From: Paenibacillus tengchongensis
Lineage (GTDB): Bacteria; Bacillota; Bacilli; Paenibacillales; Paenibacillaceae
Assembly (NCBI RefSeq): GCF_008973665.1
Contig: NZ_WACP01000001.1
Location: 248,001-312,000 of the forward strand
DNA length: 64,000 bases
Direction of reading: 5' to 3'
The notes under the pieces are model-generated. The model saw only the letters and a list, made by a program, of their open reading frames with translations, was not told the origin of the DNA and ran no database searches. Positions 50,712 to 59,281 of this stretch are shown one piece after another; position 1 is the stretch's first letter, and the number at the start of each line of letters is the position of its first letter. Made by a program: the position numbers and the translations under genes.

Positions 50712-51772
50712 TGAAAAATCCCCTTCTTCCTGGCTTCCTGTGCCAGGCCAAGCGACACCAGCAGTGCATGCACCTTGTCGTCAAGCTGCTGCAGCTCCTT
50801 TTTACCTAGCGGCATTTGCTCTATAAACGGCTGGTAATACGGCAATTCAAGCAGCAGCTCGCTGCCGAACCGCTGGGCCATGTTTTTGGGCGAGCTCATT
50901 TCATCTACATTGCTGCGGTTGATGATCAGCTGAAAATCTCCGGGTGTAAGATCCAGATGTCCGGCAAGCTCAAGCAGCGCCTGCAGCCTGTATTCATGCT
51001 TCGGATGGGTTACCAGCATATGCAGGGCCGACTGCTGCATCCCGACGTACCAGGCCGCGCTTTCCGGAATAGCACCGAAATCGGCGACTACCACATCCGC
51101 ATGTTCCCCGGCCACTGTGAGCAGATATTCAATTTCCTCCTCCTGATAATCCTGGGTGCTTAAATAATCGCAATTGCCAGGCAGATAAAGGTAACCGTCA
51201 AGCCTGATAAAGCCCTCCAAATCTTCGGCGTGAAGCATCTTGCCGGTCAGACGAGGCCGGAGCTTGTCCAGGCTAACAGAGGTCTTGCGGTCATAGCCGG
51301 GATCATAGACATTAAGCCCCAGTACAATGACGCGAAGTCCGGCAGATGCGATCCGCCGCGCGAACAGTCGGGACAAACTGGTGCATCCGATCCCGGGGCC
51401 CGAACCGAAGAAGCCGACGATATTGCGGCGCAGGGAATATTCGTCCTCCAAGATAAACCGCAGCTTATCCATCATGGCCGACGAGGTGGTGCGCGGTGGA
51501 ATAAACCATATCCCCAGACTTTCACAGAGCATATGTACAGCCTGATATCCCCTGACTCCCTTCTGGAGATAGACGAACAACAGAGAAGTCCCCGGATAAC
51601 TGCGGCGAAGTTCGGGCAGCGCCGGGACGGGCATACGGTCGCTGGTCACGATAAGCAGATGTCCTTCGGTCTGCTGCGGATCAGGCAGCACATTTTGCGT
51701 GATCACCGTATATCCGGCAAGCTTGATTTCATTGACCGTCAGCTGGTCGAGGCCGAGACTGAACAGTTTCAT
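50708..51772 (-). CDS. TadZ/CpaE-like ParA-type protein with degenerate P-loop (locus A)
   Basis: A 354-residue protein: an N-terminal receiver-like domain (to about residue 110) and a MinD/ParA-type domain. The nucleotide loop reads GSGPGIGCTS (123-132), with Cys130 where the Walker lysine should be. Other ParA marks remain (VIVLGLNVYDPG, VVVADFGAIPESAAW). TadZ proteins localise the Tad machine to a cell site and often have atypical Walker boxes. It is second in the operon, coupled to the ATPase gene. Confidence 0.8.
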   Translation of the reverse strand: MKLFSLGLDQLTVNEIKLAGYTVITQNVLPDPQQTEGHLLIVTSDRMPVPALPELRRSYPGTSLLFVYLQKGVRGYQAVHMLCESLGIWFIPPRTTSSAMMDKLRFILEDEYSLRRNIVGFFGSGPGIGCTSLSRLFARRIASAGLRVIVLGLNVYDPGYDRKTSVSLDKLRPRLTGKMLHAEDLEGFIRLDGYLYLPGNCDYLSTQDYQEEEIEYLLTVAGEHADVVVADFGAIPESAAWYVGMQQSALHMLVTHPKHEYRLQALLELAGHLDLTPGDFQLIINRSNVDEMSSPKNMAQRFGSELLLELPYYQPFIEQMPLGKKELQQLDDKVHALLVSLGLAQEARKKGIFQ

Positions 51773-51802
51773 ATATCATCTTCCTCCTTTCAAAATCTCT
51801 TG

Positions 51803-52606
51803 CTATTGCACACGTACAATCCATAGCTTCATGCCCTGTTCCAAATACTGCCCCAGACGCTCGCCGTCACTTTTTTTAAGCTTCAGTTCTGGAGCGGCTA
51901 CCTTGCCGGTTGAGGTAATCCGGTTGTTGTTGTTCCCATTCTCGCTGTCGAGCACATCGTTGTTGTCTTCTGAACGCACATAATTTACCGTAACGTCACT
52001 TAAGAACAGGTTGGACCGGGAAACTTCCGGTGATGATTGCTCCGGGCTAGCCTCAACAGGGTTTGACACGGCTGGGCTAGCTGCAGCAGAGCCTGCCGGG
52101 GAAGGGCTGGCTAAAGCCGAGCCAGGCGCTGCCGGACTGTATCCGTCCGAAGGTCTGTCGCGCGAAGCACCTTCCACCAGGTAAATATCCACCCTGTCTT
52201 TACTGCGGAGCGAACCATTGATGGCATAAATCGCGTCCTGGGGAATTGGAAAAATTCCTTCATCCTGCCGCGGCGCCAAGTCGCTGACATCAACCAGCGC
52301 TCCTGTCAAAATGCTGCCATCCGTCAGATCGGTATTGGTCATTTTATACTCAGCCCGGGAAAGCTCCGTGACGGCATCTGCAGGAATATCCTTTGTCTGC
52401 ACGGTATCAAGGTAGAGATCACCCGGCTGCAGCACATAATTCCGTGGCAGATAGCCGCTCCCGGCTTTTACCTTGACCACAGTCTGCGATAAGACGTACG
52501 GTTTAAAATAAAGGTCATAGCCCAGGAGGCCGCCAAAGCCGATCAGCAGAATAAGAAAAGCAAAGAAATAATTGCGTTTCAGCATAGTTCCACGCTGCGA
52601 AGCCAA
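51803..52606 (-). CDS. CpaB/RcpC-like SAF-domain protein (locus A)
   Basis: A 267-residue protein with one membrane helix (NYFFAFLILLIGFGGLLGYDLYF), then a SAF-like domain (VVKVKAGSGYLPRNYVLQPGDLYLDTVQTKDIP). A Ser/Ala/Pro-rich stretch follows (residues about 155-195) before a final beta region. CpaB/RcpC proteins sit in the envelope of Tad machines. The start is TTG at 52606, seven bases after AAAGGAGG; the ATG at 52624 lies before that ribosome site. It is the first gene of locus A. Confidence 0.8.
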   Translation of the reverse strand: MASQRGTMLKRNYFFAFLILLIGFGGLLGYDLYFKPYVLSQTVVKVKAGSGYLPRNYVLQPGDLYLDTVQTKDIPADAVTELSRAEYKMTNTDLTDGSILTGALVDVSDLAPRQDEGIFPIPQDAIYAINGSLRSKDRVDIYLVEGASRDRPSDGYSPAAPGSALASPSPAGSAAASPAVSNPVEASPEQSSPEVSRSNLFLSDVTVNYVRSEDNNDVLDSENGNNNNRITSTGKVAAPELKLKKSDGERLGQYLEQGMKLWIVRVQ

Positions 52607-52636
52607 GTTTATTCCTCCTTTCATTGATTTCTGCGC

Positions 52637-52807
52637 ATGACAAAACGCACTTCGGCCTATGTCGCCAAAATGCTGGTAAAATGCTTTTTTACCGTATGGA
52701 TGAAATTTAGAGTTGTAAAAGAGGTGGATTTAAACAGATACCTGAGGATACTGCGGAAACTAGAGCGTCTCCGGCTGAAGAAGAGTCCGGCGAAAGCTGC
52801 CGCATAA
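52637..52807 (+). CDS. Possible 56-residue basic protein, unassigned
   Basis: An open frame in the 240-bp gap between the locus A start and purU, on the opposite strand to both. The protein is basic and helical-looking (FRVVKEVDLNRYLRILRKLERLRLKKS). No ribosome binding site precedes the ATG, so it may be chance. The same stretch must hold the promoter of locus A on the minus strand. Confidence 0.25.
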   Translation: MTKRTSAYVAKMLVKCFFTVWMKFRVVKEVDLNRYLRILRKLERLRLKKSPAKAAA

Positions 52808-52850
52808 AGCCCGGCAAGGGCTGCAATGAGGAGCTTCCACCGGCGAAGGA

Positions 52851-53747
52851 CTAATTAAACACTACTGTCTTGTTGTGATGAACGAGAATACGGTCCTCAA
52901 TATGCCATTTGACCGCACGGGCAAGGACAACCCGCTCAATGGTGCGCCCGATGCGCTTAAGCTCGTTCACATCATCGCTGTGGCTGACCCGCTGAACATC
53001 CTGTTCAATGATCGGCCCGCCGTCGAGTTCTTCCGTCACATAGTGAGCTGTAGCCCCTATGATCTTCACTCCGCGTTGATATGCCTGGGCATAAGGCTTG
53101 CCGCCGACGAACGCCGGAAGGAACGAATGATGGATGTTGATGATCCGGTGCCGGTAATATTCAATGAACGAAGGTGAGATAATCTGCATATACCGGGCAA
53201 GAATGATCACATCGATTTCCTCTCCGATCACTTCAAGCTGCCGTTTCTCCGCCTCCGCCTTAGTCTCCGGCGTAACCGGAATGTGATGGAACGGAATGCC
53301 GAAGGACTCTACATAGCTCTGCATATCCGTATGGTTGCTTACAACCAGGGCAATATCGGCATCCAGATCGCCAGCCTGCCACTGCCACAGCAGCTCGACA
53401 AGGCAATGGTCTTCCTTCGATACGAAGATCGCCAGCCGCTTCTTGTAGCTGACATTAATAATCCGCCAATCCATTGTGAAACGCCCAGCTACCCCATTGA
53501 AGCCATCGCGCAGTTCATCAAGACGCTGCTCGAGTTCCGGCAAATCAAACTCAATTCTCATAAAGAACATCCCGCCGTCCGGGTCGAGGGTATATTGGTC
53601 GGAATGAACAATATTGGCTCCATTCTGGAATAAAAAGTCTGATACCGCCGCCACAATTCCCGGTCCATCGGGACAAGATATAAGCATCCGCGCCCGGTTA
53701 GGGTACTGGCCGCTTGAAGAATGATCTCTTTTCACATGCAATTCCAT
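52851..53747 (-). CDS. purU: Formyltetrahydrofolate deformylase
   Basis: PurU releases formate from 10-formyltetrahydrofolate, supplying PurT or balancing one-carbon pools. The 298-residue protein has an N-terminal ACT domain (LISCPDGPGIVAAVSDFLFQNGANIV) and a formyltransferase domain with ARYMQIISP, INIHHSFLPAFVGGKPYAQA and GATAHYVTEELDGGPIIEQD, containing the catalytic Asn/His/Asp positions. The ATG at 53747 is preferred; an in-frame ATG at 53768 lacks a ribosome site. Confidence 0.96.
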   Translation of the reverse strand: MELHVKRDHSSSGQYPNRARMLISCPDGPGIVAAVSDFLFQNGANIVHSDQYTLDPDGGMFFMRIEFDLPELEQRLDELRDGFNGVAGRFTMDWRIINVSYKKRLAIFVSKEDHCLVELLWQWQAGDLDADIALVVSNHTDMQSYVESFGIPFHHIPVTPETKAEAEKRQLEVIGEEIDVIILARYMQIISPSFIEYYRHRIINIHHSFLPAFVGGKPYAQAYQRGVKIIGATAHYVTEELDGGPIIEQDVQRVSHSDDVNELKRIGRTIERVVLARAVKWHIEDRILVHHNKTVVFN

Positions 53748-53793
53748 AGTTGCTGCCCATCCTCTCATCTGCTAGCGCATTTCTTGAAGTTCC

Positions 53794-54921
53794 TTAAGCG
53801 TTATCCAGGACCTGCTTGCCGGCCAGCCAGGCGATCAGCCGCTGATTCAGCGCTTCCTCGCTCAATTCCGGGAATAAGCCTGCAGCCGCCACATTGTCAT
53901 ACAGCCGTTCCAGCGGCTCGCGCGGATCCGCTTTCTTGGCCTTGGCATCGTTCTTTAGCAGCTGCCATACATCAAGCACATACTGGCGGCCTGCAATATC
54001 CTGCTTGGCAAAAAAGTCATGCAGACGCGCAACATCCTCAAGGAACTGCGGACCGAAGCGTTCGCTCACATTCCCGCGCAGCAGGGCAATTTCCACTTCG
54101 TACATCGGCCGCACCGTCTTGGCATCCTTGCCGATCCAAGGCGTCTCCAGAATAAAAGGCAGGTCCTGCAGCAATTCATGGTGAACTACCTTGTTGATGG
54201 TCTCAAAACCGATCCAGCCGCTGCCGATTGGCGTATGCCGGTCTTTGCCCGCTCCGCACGGATTCTTGCTGTCATTGATGTGCACAACACCCAGCCGCTT
54301 AAGCCCGATAACCTCATCAAATTTACGGAGCACCCCGTCCAGATCCCCGACAATATCATATCCGGCGTCGTGGATGTGGCAGGTGTCCAGGCAAATCGAC
54401 AGTCGCTCGTTATGTACGACCTTGTCAATGATGGAGGCAATCTCTTCAAAGCTGCGGCCGATTTCGGTCCCTTTACCGGCCATGGTCTCCAGCGCAATGT
54501 GCACTTCTGTCTCATGAGTTCCCCCGAGCACTTCATTCAGCCCCTCGGCAATCCGCTGAACGCCATATTCCGCATCCTTATCTGTGTAAGCCCCCGGATG
54601 GAGCACAATATGCTTAACATTCAGCGCGTGGGTGCGGCGGATTTCTTCCTGGAGGAAATCAACTGCCAGCTGATAGGTGTTGCTCTTATAGGAGCCCAGA
54701 TTGATGATGTAGGGGGCGTGGACTACAATCTCATCTACACCGTTCGCCTTCATCGCCGCTTTGCCTTCTTCAACGAACATGGCTTCGATCGGCTTGCGCC
54801 GTGTATTCTGCGGCGCACCGGTATATATCATAAACGAACTTGAGCCATATTCACTCGCTTCATTGGCTGCGCTAAGCAGACCCTTGTCCGCGCAGGACAC
54901 ATGTGAACCTATTTTCAGCAT
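53794..54921 (-). CDS. nfo: Deoxyribonuclease IV (AP endonuclease family 2) with C-terminal extension
   Basis: Nfo cuts DNA at abasic sites using three zinc ions. The 375-residue protein starts [14 protein letters not shown] and carries the zinc-site motifs [51 protein letters not shown] and ETPW. The usual enzyme has about 280-300 residues; here about 75 residues follow the core (from [15 protein letters not shown] to GKQVLDNA), mostly helical. The gene precedes purU on the same strand with a 46-bp gap. Confidence 0.94.
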   Translation of the reverse strand: MLKIGSHVSCADKGLLSAANEASEYGSSSFMIYTGAPQNTRRKPIEAMFVEEGKAAMKANGVDEIVVHAPYIINLGSYKSNTYQLAVDFLQEEIRRTHALNVKHIVLHPGAYTDKDAEYGVQRIAEGLNEVLGGTHETEVHIALETMAGKGTEIGRSFEEIASIIDKVVHNERLSICLDTCHIHDAGYDIVGDLDGVLRKFDEVIGLKRLGVVHINDSKNPCGAGKDRHTPIGSGWIGFETINKVVHHELLQDLPFILETPWIGKDAKTVRPMYEVEIALLRGNVSERFGPQFLEDVARLHDFFAKQDIAGRQYVLDVWQLLKNDAKAKKADPREPLERLYDNVAAAGLFPELSEEALNQRLIAWLAGKQVLDNA

Positions 54922-55096
54922 GCCTTCTTTCCCTCTTTCCTTCACGAATTAACCCTTATTCTACCGTGATCGGAAGCAGAAATCTAGGCAAGCCCTGGGC
55001 ATGGTCCTCTACTTCGCAAAATTAAGAAAATTACGCTATACTTTAAAGATTATCAAAGGGCTGGCAGGACAAGAGTCAGGAAAGGAGCAGGCCTTT

Positions 55097-55999
55097 ATGA
55101 GATACGTAATCTTCGGCGGCAGCGGTTTTATCGGACGTGAGCTGACTGAGTATTGGCTGAGCGAAGGCCATCAGGTAATTGTGGTCGGACGCAGCAAACC
55201 AAATAGTCAGCCAAAGCGTATGGGACTAACTTATTGTTCATGGGATGACCTCGCTGCGGATCCCGGACTTATTGAAGGAGCGGATGCTTTGGTTAATCTG
55301 GCCGGCGCCGCTCTCAGCCAGCGCTGGAGTACAGACGGCAAGCAGGCGATCCTCTCCTCCCGTCTGGAAACCGTTTCCCGGGTCGCCAAGGTGCTCAGTG
55401 TAATGGACCCTAAACCGGAGGTAATCGTACAAGCCTCCGCTGTCGCCATTTACGGCACCTCACTCGATAAGGTCTTTGATGAAGCTTCTCCGGCAGATGT
55501 GAGCGATTTTCCGTCGGAAGTGGTTCAGGCATGGGAAGCCTGCGCCGGCGAAGCTTACTACGATATCCGGGTCGTCAAACTGCGGACCGGAATCGTACTG
55601 GGCAACGGCAGCGGTGCCTTTCCCAAGCTGAAACTGCCATATATGCTCGGGGTCGGCGGCAGGGTCGGCAGCGGCAAACAATGGCTGTCCTGGATTCATA
55701 TCCGCGACATGGTCAGGCTGATCGATTATTGTGTCCGGAACAAGGCGATAGAAGGAGCAGTCAATGCCACCGCTCCCCATCCTGTGCGGAATGAAGATTT
55801 CGGCAAAATGATCAGCAAAGTCTATCACCGGCCCCATTGGTTCCCGCTTCCGGCAGCAATACTAAAATTAATCCTTGGTGAAATGTCGGAAATTCTGCTG
55901 GCGGGACAAAGGGTGATTCCCGCCAAAGTGCTGAACCACGGCTTCACCTTCAATTATGAAACATTGCACTCCGCATTGAAGCAGCTTAAAACGGAATAA
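55097..55999 (+). CDS. TIGR01777-type NAD-dependent epimerase (YfcH/SDR39U1 family)
   Basis: A 300-residue atypical short-chain dehydrogenase. It has the nucleotide loop MRYVIFGGSGFIGRELTEYWL, DALVNLAGAALSQRW, VQASAVAIYG and WLSWIHIRDMVRLIDYC, followed by the C-terminal DUF1731 segment (PLPAAILKLILGEMSEILLAGQRVIPAKVLNHGF). Family function is poorly known. The ATG at 55097 follows AAAGGAG by nine bases and matches the Rossmann start; the upstream in-frame ATG at 55001 does not. Confidence 0.92.
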   Translation: MRYVIFGGSGFIGRELTEYWLSEGHQVIVVGRSKPNSQPKRMGLTYCSWDDLAADPGLIEGADALVNLAGAALSQRWSTDGKQAILSSRLETVSRVAKVLSVMDPKPEVIVQASAVAIYGTSLDKVFDEASPADVSDFPSEVVQAWEACAGEAYYDIRVVKLRTGIVLGNGSGAFPKLKLPYMLGVGGRVGSGKQWLSWIHIRDMVRLIDYCVRNKAIEGAVNATAPHPVRNEDFGKMISKVYHRPHWFPLPAAILKLILGEMSEILLAGQRVIPAKVLNHGFTFNYETLHSALKQLKTE

Positions 56000-56020
56000 A
56001 TCCGGCAGACCCGGGGTCAT

Positions 56021-57682
56021 TCAAGCCGAGCGAAAGGTATAACGGCCCTTCACAATGCTGAAGACTGTCCCATCGTGTAGCAGGTACTCTTTATATGGAA
56101 CCATAGCCTCGCCCTGGAATAGAGTGCCGTTCCGCGAATCCAGATCCTTCAGCACGTATCCCTCCGGGCCGCGGGAAATCTCGGCATGCACTCTGGAGGC
56201 TCCCTCAGATTTCTCAACATACTGGGCAACCTCCGGGGATCTCCCGATAATAAAGCTGCTGTGGTTCAGTTCAATCATCTCCCCAGGGCCTTCCTCGCCA
56301 TCTTGAACCCGCTCAAGATACGGCGCCGCCCGTGAGCGTTGCCCCGCCTTATGTTCTCCCTCAACCGGGCCCTGCCGGGATAACAAAACAGTTGCTCCGG
56401 CATGGGCGGGTGTGGAGAGGGGACCGGGAGGTGCAATGCTGTCCTTTCGAATAGATTCATTTTGCCTGTTATCCTTAAAAAGCTGCCGTGGCACCTCCTG
56501 TTCCGGCTTTTGGGGAGCCTGTGCAGGTCCGGTGGCTACCGGATGACGGCCAAAATCCCACGCCAGTTCCCGGCCGCCCTGCAGTCCCCGCTCTCTCCCG
56601 GCAGCTGCTTCTTCCGGCACTTCTGCGCTCCCGGCAGGCTTCCCTCCGATCACAATCTTTCCGGTCCATACCACAAAGGTTATTGTAGCCAGCAGCAAAG
56701 TCAGTAGTGCGCAAATGCCCATCCGGGCATTGGAAGGATCACTGAGATAGAGCAGTTTCCAGGCCAATGCGCCAAGCACAATACTTCCGAGAAGAACATA
56801 GACCCGGTAAGCAGCTAACTGAACAGGCTCAGCAGCCTGGAGCACCATTTCGTCACCCAGAGGCGTTTCTGCCCTAAGCCGCAGTTTAGGATAATCCTCT
56901 TCCCAAGGAACAGAACCCGATAACGGCAACTCAGGGGATGCATGTTCCCGCCGCGTTTGCCCTTTGACAAGGGTTTCCACGTCAAGATACATATCCTTGC
57001 TTAGCTGCGGAGCTCCATTTGCCGGTTTATCTTCATAATTCACACTGTAAGGCCAAGCCATCTCTGTATCCCCAGATGAGGCATCACGGCTTGGATCCGG
57101 CAGAACCTCAACGGTCAGCAGTTCAGAGAGCATCCTCTTTAGTCCTGACGGAGTAAAATCTTCAGCCGAGCAGTATCGCAGCAGCTTCTGTACTCCGCTG
57201 CCGGCAAGCTCCGTTACAGCAGGCATCAGCACCATGATTAGCGACTTGAGACGTCCCCCTGCACTTGGAGCGCTGCTATCGGGCTCCATCGGGATGCAGG
57301 TGAGATAGATTTCACCGCCTTTCAATGGCCCTTCGACGAAAATGTAATCCTCATGCAGCGCGTATTGCTCCGTACGCAGCATGTACAGCCGTCCTTCCTC
57401 CATTGCTACAGCGATCTGCAGCAGCAAACCGAAAAAATCCATCATCGTAAATTTCTCGCCTACAAGCAGATGGCTGAGCATTCTGCGGCGGCCTACAGTG
57501 TACTCAAGCGTAATTTGCAGATCTATCTCACGCAGCTGCAGCCGCAGATGATTCGGGATATCGCTGTTCATCAGCATACTTGCCTGAACCGGATGAATCT
57601 CTCCGCGGGATAATCCGCCTTGCCGGCCCAGCAGCATCGTGATACCGTCCTGCTGAATAAAATCACTGCTAAGTCCAAACAT
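56021..57682 (-). CDS. FHA-domain protein of Tad locus B
   Basis: A 553-residue protein in four parts. An N-terminal domain of about 200 residues (DUF6382-like) is followed by a membrane region (YRVYVLLGSIVLGALAWKLLYL and a second helix to about residue 340). A polar linker comes next, then a C-terminal FHA domain (FIIGRSPEVAQYV, ASRVHAEISRG, KDLDSRNGTLFQG). The FHA domain should bind phosphothreonine, which suggests control of the pilus machine by a Ser/Thr kinase. It is the last gene of locus B, 15 bases after the prepilin peptidase gene. Confidence 0.85.
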   Translation of the reverse strand: MFGLSSDFIQQDGITMLLGRQGGLSRGEIHPVQASMLMNSDIPNHLRLQLREIDLQITLEYTVGRRRMLSHLLVGEKFTMMDFFGLLLQIAVAMEEGRLYMLRTEQYALHEDYIFVEGPLKGGEIYLTCIPMEPDSSAPSAGGRLKSLIMVLMPAVTELAGSGVQKLLRYCSAEDFTPSGLKRMLSELLTVEVLPDPSRDASSGDTEMAWPYSVNYEDKPANGAPQLSKDMYLDVETLVKGQTRREHASPELPLSGSVPWEEDYPKLRLRAETPLGDEMVLQAAEPVQLAAYRVYVLLGSIVLGALAWKLLYLSDPSNARMGICALLTLLLATITFVVWTGKIVIGGKPAGSAEVPEEAAAGRERGLQGGRELAWDFGRHPVATGPAQAPQKPEQEVPRQLFKDNRQNESIRKDSIAPPGPLSTPAHAGATVLLSRQGPVEGEHKAGQRSRAAPYLERVQDGEEGPGEMIELNHSSFIIGRSPEVAQYVEKSEGASRVHAEISRGPEGYVLKDLDSRNGTLFQGEAMVPYKEYLLHDGTVFSIVKGRYTFRSA

Positions 57683-57697
57683 CCCTCGACCTCCCTT

Positions 57698-58207
57698 CTA
57701 TACATAAATGTAAGTACAGATGTACGCAGGAACGACCGCCAGCATAAAGGGAAAGCGCAGCAAGTCACCGCCGGCTGCCGGAAGCTGCACTTGCCCGCCA
57801 TGCAGCAGCATTCCAGCACTTCTGCTCAGCAAGCTGCGGAGCCGCTTTCCCGTCTCCCGCCTGGATAGCACAATAATCCAGCCAATGATTGCGCCTATAA
57901 AGACCGAATACACCAGCAGCTGCAGAGTGGGAAGAGCGCCTATCCAAGCTCCGATGGCCGCAAACAGCTTGACATCTCCTCCGCCTACAGCCCGTATCAA
58001 ATATAAAATTAGCAGTACCAGAAAACCCGTTCCCGCTCCGCAGGCGGCAATGAATAGCCCTTTCCAGCCGCAGAACAACATTTGGAATAACAGACCCGTC
58101 CCCAGCATGGCCAAAGACAAGGCGTTCGGTATCCGCATATGCCTTATATCCGTAATGAATGCTGCCGCCAGAAAAGGTACAGCCCCCCAAAACAACCACT
58201 CTGACAT
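57698..58207 (-). CDS. Prepilin peptidase, TadV/CpaA type
   Basis: A 169-residue A24 aspartic peptidase with six predicted helices. The two catalytic aspartates are Asp20 (FITDIRHMRIPN) and Asp78 (VGGGDVKLFAAIG). No N-methyltransferase domain is present, as in TadV/CpaA. It should process the Flp pilin and TadE proteins of locus B at their glycine sites. It is the only prepilin peptidase in the window. AAGGAG lies nine bases before the ATG. Confidence 0.92.
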   Translation of the reverse strand: MSEWLFWGAVPFLAAAFITDIRHMRIPNALSLAMLGTGLLFQMLFCGWKGLFIAACGAGTGFLVLLILYLIRAVGGGDVKLFAAIGAWIGALPTLQLLVYSVFIGAIIGWIIVLSRRETGKRLRSLLSRSAGMLLHGGQVQLPAAGGDLLRFPFMLAVVPAYICTYIYV

Positions 58208-58209
58208 CG

Positions 58210-59271
58210 CTATTTCTCCTTCTCCCCGCTCCGCTTCACAACTGTAAAAGTCGCCTCCAACGCCGTTCCATCCTCAAGCTGAATGACAAACGGCCAGGAG
58301 CCGGGCGTCGTGTTTACGCCTATCTTCCATTCCCATTCGATGTAGCCCTGATCGTCAGCTTCCTTCCAGCCGAGGTATTTGGCCGTACTTTGGCCGCTTT
58401 TGTAAAAGATGGACAGGTTCGCCCGCGCATGCGGCGGGACTTTCACTCTGATCTTCCCTTGACGGTTAGCCACGCCAGGATCAGGCTTCTCCAGTACAAC
58501 AATGGAATTTTCGTTTCCTGTATTCCCTTCAGCGTCACTGTTCTTGGTGTTCCCGGTAGCGCCGATCCATACACGCTCGGCGGCGCTTGCTTCCAGAACG
58601 ATCTTCTGATTCAGGAACGGCACCTTCATCGGCAGCGTATAGCTGACCACCAATCCGAAATAGGGTGCAGCTTCCCCGTTTCCCTTCAGGTTAGGGACTG
58701 TCACATTAGAAACGTGGATCCGTTCATAATCCAGCCAATCAGAGGTAATATACGGCTTCAGCAGCGGCTTAACCGCCAAATCAAGTACAGCCTCCGAGGT
58801 CTCGGCCTGGAGCTGCTGCAGCGGGGCTTCACCGCGCCGGATAGCTGCCTCAACCCACTGGTCCAGCGGCTCAGGCAAAGCCCCGGCAAAATCTGCGCTC
58901 CACTGCTCCAAGGAGAGGCGGGGGATGGTGTAACTGCCGGAAGCTAGACTGCCGCTGCTTCCGGATGCACCGCTGGAGAGACTGCCGCTGCTTCCGGATG
59001 CTCCGGTGGAACCGGGCTCCGCCTCACCCTGAGTACCGCCGTTCTTGTCCTCCAGGCTTTCCATGGCCAATGCTGCCGGATACATGTGGGCGGAGATCAT
59101 CTTTACCGTATCGGAGGCTGTGCTTTGCAGCGCCGTAGAGTACAGGGTCATCTGGATGATAAAAATCAGGAACAGCACAAACAGCAGGAAGACAGGGAGA
59201 ATCATTGCCGCCTCAACTACCATACTGCCCTCATCCTTGCCACCACGTTCTTCCTGCCGCTGCCTCATCAT
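58210..59271 (-). CDS. TadE-family pseudopilin 2 (locus B)
   Basis: A protein of about 353 residues with a class III-type leader (EERGGKDEG then SMVVEAAMILPVFLLFVLFLIF), i.e. Gly followed by a Glu at +5 and a hydrophobic helix. The long exterior part contains a Ser/Gly repeat (GSSGSLSSGASGSSGS) around residue 110. A beta-rich C-terminal domain follows, with VPPHARANLSIFYKSGQS. The ATG at 59271 comes ten bases after the stop of the upstream gene; the exact start is uncertain. Confidence 0.82.
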   Translation of the reverse strand: MMRQRQEERGGKDEGSMVVEAAMILPVFLLFVLFLIFIIQMTLYSTALQSTASDTVKMISAHMYPAALAMESLEDKNGGTQGEAEPGSTGASGSSGSLSSGASGSSGSLASGSYTIPRLSLEQWSADFAGALPEPLDQWVEAAIRRGEAPLQQLQAETSEAVLDLAVKPLLKPYITSDWLDYERIHVSNVTVPNLKGNGEAAPYFGLVVSYTLPMKVPFLNQKIVLEASAAERVWIGATGNTKNSDAEGNTGNENSIVVLEKPDPGVANRQGKIRVKVPPHARANLSIFYKSGQSTAKYLGWKEADDQGYIEWEWKIGVNTTPGSWPFVIQLEDGTALEATFTVVKRSGEKEK

Positions 59272-59281
59272 CCCCACCCCA

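Noticed and set aside
38831..52606. Conjugative (type IV secretion) or competence system for locus A
   Set aside because: There is no relaxase, VirB4/VirD4-type ATPase, or ComGC/ComEC-type protein. The ATPase-platform-TadZ-SAF set fits a Tad-like machine better.
56021..56062. A terminator after locus B
   Set aside because: Only 21 bases separate the convergent ends of the epimerase and FHA genes, and no hairpin with a T run was seen there.
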